A stretch of DNA of 38,538 nt from an uncultured Clostridium sp. (GTDB lineage Bacteria; Bacillota; Clostridia; TANB77; CAG-508), in the NCBI GenBank assembly GCA_946487895.1, contig CAMLUO010000007.1, positions 1 to 38,538 of the forward strand, in the 5' to 3' direction. Shown piece by piece: positions 9,678 through 18,551 of the stretch; the first letter of the stretch is position 1; each line of letters starts with the position of its first letter. A program made the position numbers and the translations under genes. The notes beneath the pieces were generated by a model that made no database searches, had not been told where the DNA came from, and saw nothing but the letters and a program-made list of their open reading frames with translations.

Positions 9678-11324
9678 TTAGCCTTCGATAACATTCACAA
9701 TCTGTTTTTCTAACTCTTTAATCTTTTCATTAATCCTAAATATGTCCTCATCTCTTAAATTCTTGTTGTCAATATCTTGTCTTACATAAGTATCCATATC
9801 TTTTATTTCTTCTTTTAGCTTTTCTAGTCTTTGGATTATTTCTCCTCTCATGTTGGTTGCAAGTTTTCTTTCTATTTTGTGTTCCATTGTAATTGTATCT
9901 TTTAAGTCATATGTTTCTCCAAATTCTGGTACTGTAACACCTAATCCTGTTTCTGTTTCAATTTTTTCTCTTAATATATCTTGTGATTCAGGTTCTCCAT
10001 GTACTAAAAAGATGTGTTTTGGTTTTTCTATAAATGAATATATAAAATTCATTAATCCTTCTTGGTCAGCATGTCCAGAATATCCTTCAATATATTCTAT
10101 TCTTGCATTTACTGCTATTTCTTCTCCAAAGATTTTTACCTTTTTTGCTCCATTTACTATGTTATATCCTAATGTTCCTGGTGCTTGATATCCAACAAAT
10201 AATATCGTTGATTTTGGATTCCACAAATTGTGTTTTAAATGATGTTTTATTCTTCCAACTTCACACATTCCACTTGCTGATATTATTATATTTGGTCTTG
10301 TATCTTCATTTAATGCTTTTGATTCATCTGCTGTTTGTGTGAATTTTAGTCCTGGAAATTCAAGTGGATTATCTCCTTTAGCTATCTCTTTTTGTGTTTC
10401 TTCATCAAATAGATTCATATTTTCTCTAAATACTTCTGTTGCTGAAATTGCAAGTGGGCTATCCACAAATACATTTGCTTTCATTAATGTTTTATATTTT
10501 CTTTTAAATTCTTCATCATTATTGTTTTCATCTTTTAATTTGTTTATTTCATATAATATTTCTTGAGTTCTTCCAACTGCAAATGATGGTATTACTACTG
10601 TTCCGCCATTATCTAGAGTATCTGATACTATGTCCAAAAACATTTGAGCTTTTTCATCATTTCTCATATGCAATCTACTTCCATATGTTGACTCCATAAC
10701 TAGATAATCCGTGCTTTCAATCATAGTTGGCTCAGATAATAGTGGAATATCATTATTTCCTAAGTCTCCTGTAAATACTGTTTTTGTTTCTTTTCCATCT
10801 TCATTTGTCCACAATTCAATAATGCTTGAACCTAACATGTGTCCTGCATCATTGAATCTAACATGAATATCTGGAGTTATTTCTATTATTTGATCATATT
10901 GTACTGGTTCAAAAATTTTTAGTGATTTTGCTGCATCTTCTGCTGTATATATTGGTGGTATTTCTTTTTCACCTTTTCTTAGTCTTTTCTTATTTTTCCA
11001 TTGACTTTCCATTTCTTGTATATGTCCACTGTCTGGTAGCATTAAAGCACATAGGTCACATGTTGCTTTATGTGCATATATTTTATTTCTAAATCCTTCA
11101 TTATATAGTTTTGGAATTCTTCCTGAGTGGTCAATATGTGCATGTGTTAATAGCATAAAATCAATTTCTTGTGGATTAAATGCAAATTCTTCAGCATTTT
11201 CTTCTTCTATTTCTGCTTTTCCTTGCCACATTCCACAGTCCACTAAAAATTTCTTTCCACAAGCTTCAACTAGAAAGTTTGAACCTGTAACTGTTCTTGT
11301 TGCTCCTAAAAAAGTAATTTTCAT
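9678..11324 (-). CDS. Metallo-beta-lactamase/beta-CASP RNA-processing nuclease (CPSF/YSH1 type)
   Basis: 548 residues. THAHIDH (60-66) is the zinc-binding HxHxDH motif; VFTGDLGNND, then beta-CASP blocks IPSFAVGRTQEI, IIISASGMCEVGRIKHHL and the C-terminal EGYSGHADQEG and FLVHGEPES (RMMBL) follow. Family members are exo/endoribonucleases of the KH-less bacterial CPSF type. The C-terminal ~60 residues form a charged coiled coil. The start is the ATG at 11322-11324, after AAAGGATGAAGTTA; an in-frame extension to 11402 is translated repeat DNA and was rejected. Transcribed with the upstream 527-residue gene across the repeat at 11347-11407. Confidence 0.92.
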   Translation of the reverse strand: MKITFLGATRTVTGSNFLVEACGKKFLVDCGMWQGKAEIEEENAEEFAFNPQEIDFMLLTHAHIDHSGRIPKLYNEGFRNKIYAHKATCDLCALMLPDSGHIQEMESQWKNKKRLRKGEKEIPPIYTAEDAAKSLKIFEPVQYDQIIEITPDIHVRFNDAGHMLGSSIIELWTNEDGKETKTVFTGDLGNNDIPLLSEPTMIESTDYLVMESTYGSRLHMRNDEKAQMFLDIVSDTLDNGGTVVIPSFAVGRTQEILYEINKLKDENNNDEEFKRKYKTLMKANVFVDSPLAISATEVFRENMNLFDEETQKEIAKGDNPLEFPGLKFTQTADESKALNEDTRPNIIISASGMCEVGRIKHHLKHNLWNPKSTILFVGYQAPGTLGYNIVNGAKKVKIFGEEIAVNARIEYIEGYSGHADQEGLMNFIYSFIEKPKHIFLVHGEPESQDILREKIETETGLGVTVPEFGETYDLKDTITMEHKIERKLATNMRGEIIQRLEKLKEEIKDMDTYVRQDIDNKNLRDEDIFRINEKIKELEKQIVNVIEG

Positions 11325-11346
11325 TAACTTCATCCTTTCTCTCAGA

Positions 11347-11407
11347 GTGCAATGGAGACGTGTTACTTTGCACGTATTTATGCAAGATGGGGCCGTCCCC
11401 ATTGCAC
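11347..11407. repeat. GGGGACG element arranged as a 61-bp inverted pair
   Basis: Outer arms GTGCAATGGAGACG (11347-11360) and CGTCCCCATTGCAC (11394-11407) are complementary with one mismatch. Each half also folds on its own (TGCAA/TTGCA). It begins one base after the TAG stop of the upstream gene and ends shortly before the ribosome binding site of the nuclease gene. Confidence 0.8.
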
Positions 11408-12991
11408 CTATCTAAAAATTTTAACTTTTTTGTTTAGTCTAATTTCTAAATCTTTTTTGCTTAAATTTTCACTATCTTGTATTTCTATTTTTTCTTCAAA
11501 GATGTTTTCGTCAAATAGTTGTATATAGTATTTTTCTTTTTCTTTTATAACTTTTATATATAAATCTTCTAAGCTTATAACTCTTATATCAAATATATTT
11601 TTCATTAATTCATAATGTATTTCATCTTTTTTTGCAAATTGCTCTGTTACCTTCATTTCATATGCTCTTTTTAATAGTTTTTTCTTTAGTTCTTCTAATT
11701 CTTTTTGTATTTCTTTTACCTGGCATATGCTTTTTTCTTGTGTATATGGTAATAAATTATAATATCTAATCTCATATAATAATGTTATAATTTCTTGTTT
11801 TGTTTGTGCTTTTTCGACTTTTATGTTATAGCATTTTATGAATTCTTTTTGTATTTTTAACAAATATTTTTCTATTTCTTTTTCAATGTTTTCTGTATCT
11901 ATATATTTTAAATATTTTTCTTTATCTTCTAATTCTTTTTTATATTTAACAAATTCTTGTGGTATTAATAGTTTATTTATTTCTTCTATTTTTTCTATCT
12001 TTTCTTCTCTTTCTTTTGCCATTATTTGTGATAATATTCTACTACTAAATATTTTCTTTTCTAATGGTAAAAATTCATTTCTTTTTTCATATTCTTTTTG
12101 TAATAACTCTTTGTTATTCAATGTTTCATCTATTTGTTTTATTTCATCTGCTAATCTTTTCTTTTCTCTTGTTTGTGTTTGTACAAATTCTTGATTGTTT
12201 TCAATCTGCTTTAATTTTTCGTCTATTTCATTTTTTTCTTTTTTAATTTTATCTTTTATTTTAGAATTGAATCTGATGGCTAATAAGATTGATAATTCAA
12301 TTAATTCTTTTACAAATTTGTTTTTGTTTTCTTCTCCATAAAGTGCTTCAAATTCATTCTCAAATTCTTCCATATAATCTATTATGAACTCTTTATTCTC
12401 AATCCATTCATTTAAGAATTGATATCCTATTAACATTCTTAAATTTTGATATATTAGATTATGTGGTATGCTCTCAATTTCCCTTGGAATTGTTGTCCAA
12501 GAATATCCATTGAAGTCTCTCATGGGTTCTACTGTGTTTATGTTGTTTCCTACATTTATTAATTCTGATAATGTTTCGTTTATTAGATAATATTTGTCTT
12601 TTATTATTGTTTCATGTTTGTCTATTTTCGCAATACAATATAATAATTTCCTTTCAATTGGATAGCATATAATTCTTTTTTTGTCTCTTTCAACTAAAAA
12701 AGTATGATTTCCTAGCATTTCTGCTTCTTTTGATTTTAATTTAACAACTTTTATGTCATCACATTGAGTTTGGATTATATCTATAATTTTTTGAATAAAT
12801 ATTTCTTTTGGCTCAACTGTTTGTTTTACTTTTTCATAGTCTTTATATGCTGTTTCAATTTTATACATGATACTTAGAAGAAGGCTTTTTGTATTTTCAT
12901 CAAAGTACTTTTTTTCTAGCACTTTTTCTAATTCATTGTTATAGTTCTTTTTGACAAATTTATCTAATAACTTATCATTCTTCTTTGGCAA
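11408..12991 (-). CDS. Conserved-looking coiled-coil protein of unknown function
   Basis: 527 residues, very Lys/Glu/Ile-rich, with no signal peptide or membrane segment. Residues ~60-220 look globular and include KRIICYPIERKLLYCIAK and FNGYSWTTIPREIE; residues ~245-460 are mostly heptad-like coiled coil; the last ~60 are again mixed. No catalytic motif was recognised and no family is named. It starts at TTG (12989-12991) with AAAGGAG seven bases upstream; no ATG nearby has a ribosome binding site. It lies between ftsK and the beta-CASP nuclease, separated from each by a hairpin element, and ends in TAG at the edge of one. Confidence 0.75.
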   Translation of the reverse strand: MPKKNDKLLDKFVKKNYNNELEKVLEKKYFDENTKSLLLSIMYKIETAYKDYEKVKQTVEPKEIFIQKIIDIIQTQCDDIKVVKLKSKEAEMLGNHTFLVERDKKRIICYPIERKLLYCIAKIDKHETIIKDKYYLINETLSELINVGNNINTVEPMRDFNGYSWTTIPREIESIPHNLIYQNLRMLIGYQFLNEWIENKEFIIDYMEEFENEFEALYGEENKNKFVKELIELSILLAIRFNSKIKDKIKKEKNEIDEKLKQIENNQEFVQTQTREKKRLADEIKQIDETLNNKELLQKEYEKRNEFLPLEKKIFSSRILSQIMAKEREEKIEKIEEINKLLIPQEFVKYKKELEDKEKYLKYIDTENIEKEIEKYLLKIQKEFIKCYNIKVEKAQTKQEIITLLYEIRYYNLLPYTQEKSICQVKEIQKELEELKKKLLKRAYEMKVTEQFAKKDEIHYELMKNIFDIRVISLEDLYIKVIKEKEKYYIQLFDENIFEEKIEIQDSENLSKKDLEIRLNKKVKIFR

Positions 12992-13010
12992 TTTACTTCT
13001 CCTTTCGTTC

Positions 13011-13125
13011 AGGGATTGAGGGACGTTCTTTCAATCCCTGCTTTAAGGATTCGGGGGACACTCTTTTTATAAAGACTGTCCCTTAGTCCCAGTTGAAGGG
13101 ATTGAAAGAACGTCCCCTAATCCCT
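13011..13125. repeat. 115-bp inverted pair of GGGGACG hairpins overlapping the ftsK stop
   Basis: Unit 13011-13039 and unit 13097-13125 are near-perfect reverse complements, each also folding alone by AGGGATT/AATCCCT. The spacer contains a third imperfect palindrome (GGGGGACA and TGTCCC at about 13054 and 13077). The right unit provides AGG GAT TAG, i.e. the last two codons and stop of ftsK. Confidence 0.85.
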
Positions 13126-15588
13126 CGCTTCTGAACTTGTTCCCATTTTTAGTTCATTTAGTTTATCTAATGTCATTAGTACTTCTCTTGGTTTGCTTCC
13201 TTGGTAACCAGATATTACTCCTCTTTCTTCCATTTGGTCTATTATTCTTCCTGCTCTTGCATATCCTACCTTAAACCTTCTTTGAATAAATGATGTTGAT
13301 GCTTGTCCTGTTTCTACTACTGTTTGTATTGCATCCATTAAAAATGGGTCTGTTTCGTCATCTTCTGCTTGTTCTTGTGTTAATTCTTTTTCTGTTTTAT
13401 TATTATTTTCTATGCTTTCTAATATGTCTTCACTATATGTTGCTGTTCCATTTGATTTTATGAAGTCTACTATTTTTTCTACTTCGTCATCTGATACAAA
13501 TGCTCCTTGTACTCTTGATGGTTTTGGCGCTCCTGATGGGAAATATAGCATATCTCCTTTTCCTAGTAGTTTTTCTGCTCCTACACTATCTAATATTGTT
13601 CTTGAGTCTACTTGTGATGATACTGCAAATGCTATTCTTGATGGTATATTTGCTTTGATTAGTCCTGTGATTACATCTACTGATGGTCTTTGTGTTGCAA
13701 TTACTAGATGCATTCCTGCTGCTCTTGCTTTTTGTGCTAAACGACATATTGCATCTTCTACATCATTTTTTGCTACCATCATTAAATCTGCTAACTCATC
13801 TATAATTATTACTATTTGTGGTAGTTTTCCCATTCCTTCTTCTTTTTCTATTGCTTTGTTGTATCCTTTTAAGTCTCTTACTCCTTTTTGTGCAAATAGA
13901 TTATATCTGTTGTCCATTTCTTGTACTGCCCATGCAAGTGCACCTGCTGCTTTTCTTGGGTCTGTTACTACTGGGATTAATAGATGTGGTATCCCATTAT
14001 ATACTGATAATTCAACTACTTTTGGATCTACCATTACAAATTTAACCTCACTTGGTTTTGCATGATAAACTATACTTGTTATTATTGTGTTTATGCACAC
14101 ACTTTTTCCTGAACCTGTTGAACCTGCAATTAATACATGTGGCATTTTTGCTATATCTGCTAATTGGATTTCTCCCGCAACGTCTTTTCCAAGTGCTATT
14201 GTTAGTTTTGAATCACTTTTTCTAAATTCTTCGCTATCTAGTACTTCTCTTAGATGTACTGCTTCTTTTTCACGGTTTGGTACTTCAATTCCTACTGCTT
14301 GCTTTCCTGGTATTGGTGCTTCTATACGTATTGTTTCTGCTGCTAAGTTTAGTGCTATATCATCTGCTAGATTTGCTATTTTGCTAACTCTAACTCCTTC
14401 TGCTGGTTTAAGCTCATAACGTGTTATTGCTGGTCCTACTGATACATTTTCAACTTTTGCAGATACTCCAAAACTATATAAGGTTTTTTGAAGTTTTGTT
14501 GCTGTATCTGTCAATAGCTTTGCTCCACCTTTTAGTGTTTTCTTTCCTGCTTTGCTAAGTAACTCTACTGGTGGATATTCATAATGTTCATCCTCAACTG
14601 TCATTGCATGTTCTAATTGTAAAACTTCTCTTTTCTTTTCTTCTTTTTGTTCATCTTCTTGCTTGAATAAGTTGTTTTCTAAAACATCTGGTTCAATTAC
14701 TTCTTGTTTATTTTCAGCTTGTTTTCTTGCTAATAATCCTTTTTTACTTTCTTTTGTTAATGGCTCTAAATCGTCATTACTATGGTCATATTTCTTTAAT
14801 CCTTGTTTTTCGTCTCCATTATCAACAATTCGTCCACCAAAGTTGATTTTTATTTGATTTTCCATTGGATTGTTTTGTTGTTTTTCTAATTCTTTTTGAG
14901 CTAATCTTTCTTGTCTTTCTCTTCTTCTTCTTTGTGCTGGTGTTTCTTGTTCTTCTTCAGCCATTTGTGCTAATTCTTTTTTTCTTTGTTCACGATATTC
15001 TAATTTTTCTTCTCGTTTTTCTTCCATCTTGTCTGCCATTTCTTGAATTTTTTCTGACAAGTTAATTCCAAATGTAAATACTATTAATATTACTGCTATT
15101 CCTAAGCATAATATAATTGCTCCTATAACTCCTAAAAGGTTTACTAACGGAACTGCTCCAAGTGCACCTATTGCTCCTCCACCTTTACTTTGTGAGCCTA
15201 AATAGTAGGCATCTTTTATTATGCTCGAAAGTTCTCCATTTGTTTGTAATTCTCCTCCAGATATTTGGAACACGCTTAATACAATGGATAATGCTATTAA
15301 AAGCACTCCATATTGTACTAATTTCATTTTAAATTCTTCATTTCCATTTGATGCTATTTTTATAGCTATAACAAAAATACCAATAGGTAATATATATTGA
15401 ACTATTCCAAATATTCCTCCTAGTATTTCATTTAATTTTGTTCCTACTACTCCTGATTTTGTATATATTAAAACTGCTAAAAGGATACTTACAACTATTA
15501 GTATAATAACTGCCATATCCATTTTAGAAGTTGTCTTTTTTCTTTTCTGATATTTTCTTTTTCTTTTTGCTGCCACTATTTTAACCAT
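13117..15588 (-). CDS. ftsK: DNA translocase FtsK/SpoIIIE
   Basis: ATP-driven double-stranded DNA pump at the division septum that clears chromosome ends and directs XerCD resolution. 823 residues. Four membrane helices lie at ~26-43, 58-80, 88-108 and 145-172; a charged Gln/Glu/Lys linker spans ~180-340; the motor carries Walker [10 protein letters not shown] (488-496) and Walker [13 protein letters not shown]; the gamma winged helix ([16 protein letters not shown]) is at the C-terminus. The annotated ATG directly abuts AGAAAGG; a GTG four codons in (beginning at 15576) has better spacing, so the start is uncertain by four residues. C-terminal residues RD and the TAG come from the hairpin element. 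Confidence 0.96.
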   Translation of the reverse strand: MVKIVAAKRKRKYQKRKKTTSKMDMAVIILIVVSILLAVLIYTKSGVVGTKLNEILGGIFGIVQYILPIGIFVIAIKIASNGNEEFKMKLVQYGVLLIALSIVLSVFQISGGELQTNGELSSIIKDAYYLGSQSKGGGAIGALGAVPLVNLLGVIGAIILCLGIAVILIVFTFGINLSEKIQEMADKMEEKREEKLEYREQRKKELAQMAEEEQETPAQRRRRERQERLAQKELEKQQNNPMENQIKINFGGRIVDNGDEKQGLKKYDHSNDDLEPLTKESKKGLLARKQAENKQEVIEPDVLENNLFKQEDEQKEEKKREVLQLEHAMTVEDEHYEYPPVELLSKAGKKTLKGGAKLLTDTATKLQKTLYSFGVSAKVENVSVGPAITRYELKPAEGVRVSKIANLADDIALNLAAETIRIEAPIPGKQAVGIEVPNREKEAVHLREVLDSEEFRKSDSKLTIALGKDVAGEIQLADIAKMPHVLIAGSTGSGKSVCINTIITSIVYHAKPSEVKFVMVDPKVVELSVYNGIPHLLIPVVTDPRKAAGALAWAVQEMDNRYNLFAQKGVRDLKGYNKAIEKEEGMGKLPQIVIIIDELADLMMVAKNDVEDAICRLAQKARAAGMHLVIATQRPSVDVITGLIKANIPSRIAFAVSSQVDSRTILDSVGAEKLLGKGDMLYFPSGAPKPSRVQGAFVSDDEVEKIVDFIKSNGTATYSEDILESIENNNKTEKELTQEQAEDDETDPFLMDAIQTVVETGQASTSFIQRRFKVGYARAGRIIDQMEERGVISGYQGSKPREVLMTLDKLNELKMGTSSEARD

Positions 15589-15647
15589 CCTTTCTCTCTT
15601 TTTAACTAAATTCGAAAAAATTTATTCGCTTTTAACCTTAAATATAT

Positions 15648-15772
15648 AATTAAAAAAAGAATTAGTATATTGCTAGGCAAACGAGCTTAAAATTTATGAG
15701 ACGTACTAGATGTACGTTGATTAAATTTTAAGTGAAGTTTAACGACGCAAGATGCTGATTATTTTTTTAATT
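15648..15772. repeat. ORF-less 125-bp element, copy 1
   Basis: A ~102-bp core (15661-15762) is repeated with one base difference at 17111-17212. The core folds imperfectly on itself: CTTAAAATTTA pairs with TAAATTTTAAG and ACGTAC with GTACGT. The copy is bounded by perfect 11-bp inverted arms AATTAAAAAAA (15648-15658) and TTTTTTTAATT (15762-15772). Arms differ from copy 2. It has no coding potential. It may be a MITE-like element that entered a palindrome, or a structured RNA. Confidence 0.8.
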
Positions 15773-15789
15773 AAAAGCCGGAAACCAAA

Positions 15790-15841
15790 AGCCTTGCCAA
15801 TCGCCTATGACTTCTGATATCCGACTTCTGATTGCTATCTA
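15790..15841. repeat. Short direct-repeat patch ending at a stop codon
   Basis: GACTTCTGAT occurs at 15809-15818 and 15823-15832, inside a weak CAATC/GATTG palindrome (15798-15834). The patch resembles the (A/G)TC(G/A)GAA-type short tandem repeats found between genes in some bacteria. It abuts the TAG stop of the gene beginning at 15839. Confidence 0.5.
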
Positions 15842-16342
15842 TTTCAACTCTTTTCTACTATTTTTAATTGTTTTAATTGTATCCTCCAAAGAAATTTGCA
15901 TTAAATTCAAAGCTTCTGTCATATTAGTTCCCAATTTATTTAAAGTATCATTTAATACATTTTCAGTATTTGCAAGAAGACTATCTGCATATTCTTTAGT
16001 ACCTTTAGAAATTTCTCTTGACATTTCATTAGCTGTTTCAATAATTTCTGTTTTTTGGTCATATGCTTTTCTTGTAATTTCATGTTCATCTATCATTGCA
16101 ATTATTCTATTTTCTGCTTCCTTAACAATTCCATCTGCTTCTTTTTGAGCTTCTACTAATATACGTTGTCTTTCTTCTTTAACCCATTTAGCTTGTTTTA
16201 GTTCATCTGGAAGTTTTAATCTAATTTCTTTTATTAAATCAAGCATTTCATCTTTATCTACTATTCCTTTTGAAGAGAATGGCAGATTTCTGCTTCTTTC
16301 TAATAAATCCTCCAATGTTTCTAATAATGTAAATATTTCCAT
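15839..16342 (-). CDS. Conserved coiled-coil protein, often annotated ATPase-like; role unknown
   Basis: 167 residues, no membrane segment. The N-terminus (LETLEDLLERSRNLPFSSKG) and RLKLPDELKQAKWVKEERQ form a pattern I recognise from conserved clostridial proteins next to rsmD/coaD, sometimes labelled as an F/V-ATPase b-subunit-like protein. QRILVEAQKEADGIVKEAE is a right-handed-coil-like segment similar to DivIVA and ATP-synthase b stalks. No nucleotide-binding motif is seen, so an ATPase label would be unsupported. The ATG at 16340-16342 follows AAAGGGG. It ends in TAG beside the repeat patch at 15790. Confidence 0.78.
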   Translation of the reverse strand: MEIFTLLETLEDLLERSRNLPFSSKGIVDKDEMLDLIKEIRLKLPDELKQAKWVKEERQRILVEAQKEADGIVKEAENRIIAMIDEHEITRKAYDQKTEIIETANEMSREISKGTKEYADSLLANTENVLNDTLNKLGTNMTEALNLMQISLEDTIKTIKNSRKELK

Positions 16343-16381
16343 GGTTTTACCCCTTTCTTAGCTTAAGCCTTCTTTTTTAAG

Positions 16382-16470
16382 GACAAATCTCTCTTCGTGA
16401 GAACTTCTTCTTTTTACATATTTTATTAAACTATTTAATTTGAGTTCTCTAAGAAGAGTAAAGATTTGTC
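16382..16470. repeat. Long imperfect inverted repeat in a gene leader
   Basis: GACAAATCT (16382-16390) pairs with AGATTTGTC (16462-16470); inside it TCTTC pairs with GAAGA and GAGAACT with AGTTCTC. The arms total about 24-28 bases around a ~37-bp AT-rich spacer. It lies 40-130 bp upstream of the gene at 16342, so it may form a long leader hairpin. No U-run follows, so it is not a typical terminator. Confidence 0.6.
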
Positions 16471-16476
16471 GTCGCG

Positions 16477-16497
16477 AAAAATTGCCATGCAATTTTT
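16477..16497. repeat. Perfect 9-bp hairpin downstream of rsmD
   Basis: AAAAATTGC and GCAATTTTT enclose a three-base loop. Next to the palindrome at 16513; it has no U-run on the minus strand. Confidence 0.55.
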
Positions 16498-16512
16498 CTG
16501 TGCAATGCTATA

Positions 16513-16551
16513 TTTTTACAATATAAAATTTTAATTTTTATATTGTAAAAA
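16513..16551 (-). terminator. Terminator-like palindrome overlapping the rsmD 3' end
   Basis: TTTTTACAATATAAAA (16513-16528) is complementary to the sequence ending at 16551. The stem is AT-only and overlaps the last codons of rsmD. It could act in both directions; strength is doubtful because the stem lacks GC. Confidence 0.45.
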
Positions 16552-17086
16552 TATTAGATTTGCTCTTCCATATTTTCTTTCATCTATAATATCTATATCT
16601 AAATTTTCTAGTTGTTCTTTTATTTCTTCTTTTTGGTCTGTTTCTATTATTATTATACTATCCCTTTTTAAGATTTCCTTTTTAACTAATAGTTTGATTG
16701 CATCAATTGCGTAATTTGTTTTATATGGTGGGTCTAAATATACAATATCTACTTTGTCTTTTAGTTTATTTTCTATTAGTTCATTAAATTGCATTTGATA
16801 AAGTTCTACTTTGTCTTGATACCCGTGTTTTTTCAATATTCTTTTTTATTATTTGTATTGCTTGTTTATTGTTATCACAAAGTATCGCTTTTTTTGCTCC
16901 TCTACTTACTGCTTCTAATCCTATTGCCCCACTTCCTGCAAATATGTCCAAAAAAATACTGTCTCTTATTTCTGATTGTATAATATTAAATAGAGATTCT
17001 TTTACTCTATCTAGCGTAGGTCTTGTGTTTAATCCTTCTAGTGTATATAATTTTGTGCCACGCTTTTCTCCTGCAATAATTCTCAT
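16531..17086 (-). pseudogene. rsmD: 16S rRNA (guanine966-N2)-methyltransferase, interrupted by a +1 frameshift
   Basis: RsmD methylates G966 of 16S rRNA using SAM. The N-terminal part (from the ATG at 17084-17086: MRIIAGEKRGTKL, RPTLDRVKESLFNI, DIFAGSGAIGLEA) and the C-terminal part (VDIVYLDPPYKTNY, the catalytic DPPY) are in different frames. The frames join at a run of six A on the minus strand near 16830; five A would give a continuous ~185-residue protein reading ...KNIEKHGYQDKVELYQ.... Nothing else is damaged, so a one-base sequence error is at least as likely as a real mutation. It is preceded by copy 2 of the 123-bp element, only 14 bases before the start. Confidence 0.88.
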
Positions 17087-17100
17087 GATTCCTTATTTCG

Positions 17101-17222
17101 ATTTGAAAAAAATTAGTATATTGCTAGGCAAACGAGCTTAAAATTTATGAGACGTACTAGATGTACGTTGATTAAATTTTAAGTGAAGTTTAACAACGCA
17201 AGATGCTGATTATTTTTCAAAT
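17101..17222. repeat. ORF-less 122-bp element, copy 2
   Basis: Core 17111-17212 is identical to copy 1 except for one base (AACAACG versus AACGACG). Its arms are ATTTGAAAAA (17101-17110) and TTTTTCAAAT (17213-17222): different from copy 1 but again perfectly complementary to each other. It ends 14 bases from the rsmD ATG, so it is probably part of the rsmD leader. Confidence 0.8.
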
Positions 17223-17398
17223 TGTCCTTTCTTTGATAATACTATTTTATTCTTTTTTCAATCAAAGTCAATAGTATTAATAGAAATGTAACATATATTT
17301 AATAGTTTTGTAACATAGTTTGGTTATTTTTACATTAATCATTGTAATACTTTTTTTAATGACATTTTTATATGACAAATTTCATTGTTTTTAAATGC
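17223..17398. other. AT-rich intergenic stretch
   Basis: Part of a 365-bp gene-free gap between divIVA and rsmD. A TTGACT on the minus strand (about 17267-17272) could be the -35 of an rsmD promoter, but the best -10-like sequences are at poor spacing. Nothing else was recognised. Confidence 0.4.
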
Positions 17399-17428
17399 AA
17401 AAATAAGACTATCACTTTTGATAGTCTT
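17399..17428 (-). terminator. Rho-independent terminator after divIVA
   Basis: AAGACTATC (17405-17413) pairs with GATAGTCTT (17420-17428), six-base loop, then AUUUUU on the minus strand. It ends the sepF-divIVA unit. Confidence 0.85.
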
Positions 17429-17451
17429 CGTCTTTTGTAATAATAAATAAT

Positions 17452-17916
17452 TTATGCATCATCTTTGTTAATATCTTTTAATAATTCTAGTTGAGAAATT
17501 AATAATGATTCCATTTTTGCTTTATATATATCAAATTGTTTTTTTACGTCTTCTAATTCTTTCTTTTTTGCAACTATTTCATTATCTAAATCACTTGCTT
17601 GTTTTTGAGCTGTTCCTTTTGCTTCATTTATTATTTGGTCTGCTTGTTGTCTAGCTACTTTTTTGACATCTTCAGCTGTTGATTGAGCCATTACTAATGT
17701 ATTTTGAAGTGTTTCCTCTATTGTTTTGTAATGTTCCAAACTTTTATTTAATTCTTCAACTTTATCTCTTAGTTCATTTACTTCTTTATAGTTCTTTGTG
17801 TAATCTAATGTCAATTCGTCTAAAAAATCATCTACTTCTTCTACATTGTATCCATTCATCATTTGCTTAGAAAATTTTTTATTTTCGATATCTAATGGTG
17901 TAATCAAATTTATCAT
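17452..17916 (-). CDS. divIVA: DivIVA-domain cell division/polarity protein
   Basis: Binds negatively curved membrane at septa and poles and recruits division or wall-synthesis factors. 154 residues. The N-terminal membrane-binding block is clear: ITPLDIENKKFSK, then GYNVEEVDDFLDEL. Two coiled-coil stretches (~38-75 and ~80-140) follow with the typical AEDVKKVARQQADQIINEA. It is 28 bp downstream of sepF with a terminator after it, so the two are probably cotranscribed. The ATG is at 17914-17916. Confidence 0.95.
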   Translation of the reverse strand: MINLITPLDIENKKFSKQMMNGYNVEEVDDFLDELTLDYTKNYKEVNELRDKVEELNKSLEHYKTIEETLQNTLVMAQSTAEDVKKVARQQADQIINEAKGTAQKQASDLDNEIVAKKKELEDVKKQFDIYKAKMESLLISQLELLKDINKDDA

Positions 17917-17944
17917 TCCTTCCCTTAGGTATAAAATAGTGTTA

Positions 17945-18427
17945 TTAGTTTATTCCATTATTTTTTAACCAAGATACAGAAAGTTTGCTTTTCATTTCTT
18001 CTCTTGCCATTTCATTTGTAATTTCATAGTTTGATGGTGCAACTAAGAATATTGAGTTTGAAACTTTTTGGATATATCCATCTAATGCATATACTCCACC
18101 ACTAATAAAGTCAACAATTCTTCTTGCTACATCTTTGTTAACATACTCTAAATTTACTATAACAGATTTTTTCTCTTTTAAGAAACTACATATTTCATCT
18201 GATTGTTCAAATGTAGTTGGTTGTGATATAACCATTTTTATTGCATTAGTTTGAGTTTGTGGCATAGAAACCACTTTTTCTCTATTTTTTCTTCCAAATA
18301 GTTTTTTATCTTCTACTTCTTCATCCTCGTCTTCATATTCATAGATGTTCTCATCCTCGTATTCTTCTGGCTCAGCTGAGTCCATCCCAAATAAATCCCA
18401 TACTTTATTCATTAAAGCTCCTGACAT
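17945..18427 (-). CDS. sepF: Cell division protein SepF
   Basis: Bundles FtsZ filaments and tethers them to the membrane in Gram-positives. 160 residues. The N-terminal amphipathic helix is MSGALMNKVWDLFGM; residues ~20-45 form a very acidic linker (EEYEDENIYEYEDEDEE); the core fold shows VVSMPQ, VIVNLEYVNKDVARRIVDF, ISGGVYALDGYIQKVS and IFLVAPSNYEI, all diagnostic. The start ATG is seven bases after AGGAGG and has its own promoter at 18469-18497. divIVA follows after 28 bp. Confidence 0.96.
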   Translation of the reverse strand: MSGALMNKVWDLFGMDSAEPEEYEDENIYEYEDEDEEVEDKKLFGRKNREKVVSMPQTQTNAIKMVISQPTTFEQSDEICSFLKEKKSVIVNLEYVNKDVARRIVDFISGGVYALDGYIQKVSNSIFLVAPSNYEITNEMAREEMKSKLSVSWLKNNGIN

Positions 18428-18468
18428 AAAAAACCTCCTAAATTTACTTCCTTTGTTTTGACATACTA

Positions 18469-18497
18469 AGTATCTACTTTTTTTGCCATATTGTCAA
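18469..18497 (-). promoter_or_regulatory. Sigma-A-type promoter of sepF-divIVA
   Basis: A perfect TTGACA (18497-18492) with a 17-base spacer to GATACT (18474-18469) on the minus strand, about 40 bases upstream of the sepF ATG. Confidence 0.65.
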
Positions 18498-18551
18498 TAT
18501 TTTTTATGAATGTAATTAAATCTTAATATGTTTGTAATATTTTTGTAACAT

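Noticed and set aside
11325..11402. Extended start of the beta-CASP nuclease (26 residues)
   Set aside because: The sequence is the hairpin repeat; the conserved MKITFLG start has a proper ribosome binding site.
13011..13125. CRISPR array
   Set aside because: Repeats are inverted palindromes with no regularly spaced unique spacers and no cas genes nearby.
16780..16840. Programmed ribosomal frameshifting in rsmD at an A-run
   Set aside because: Joining the frames needs a +1 shift, whereas A-heptamer slippage normally gives -1; rsmD is not known to be frameshift-regulated. Sequence error or mutation is simpler.
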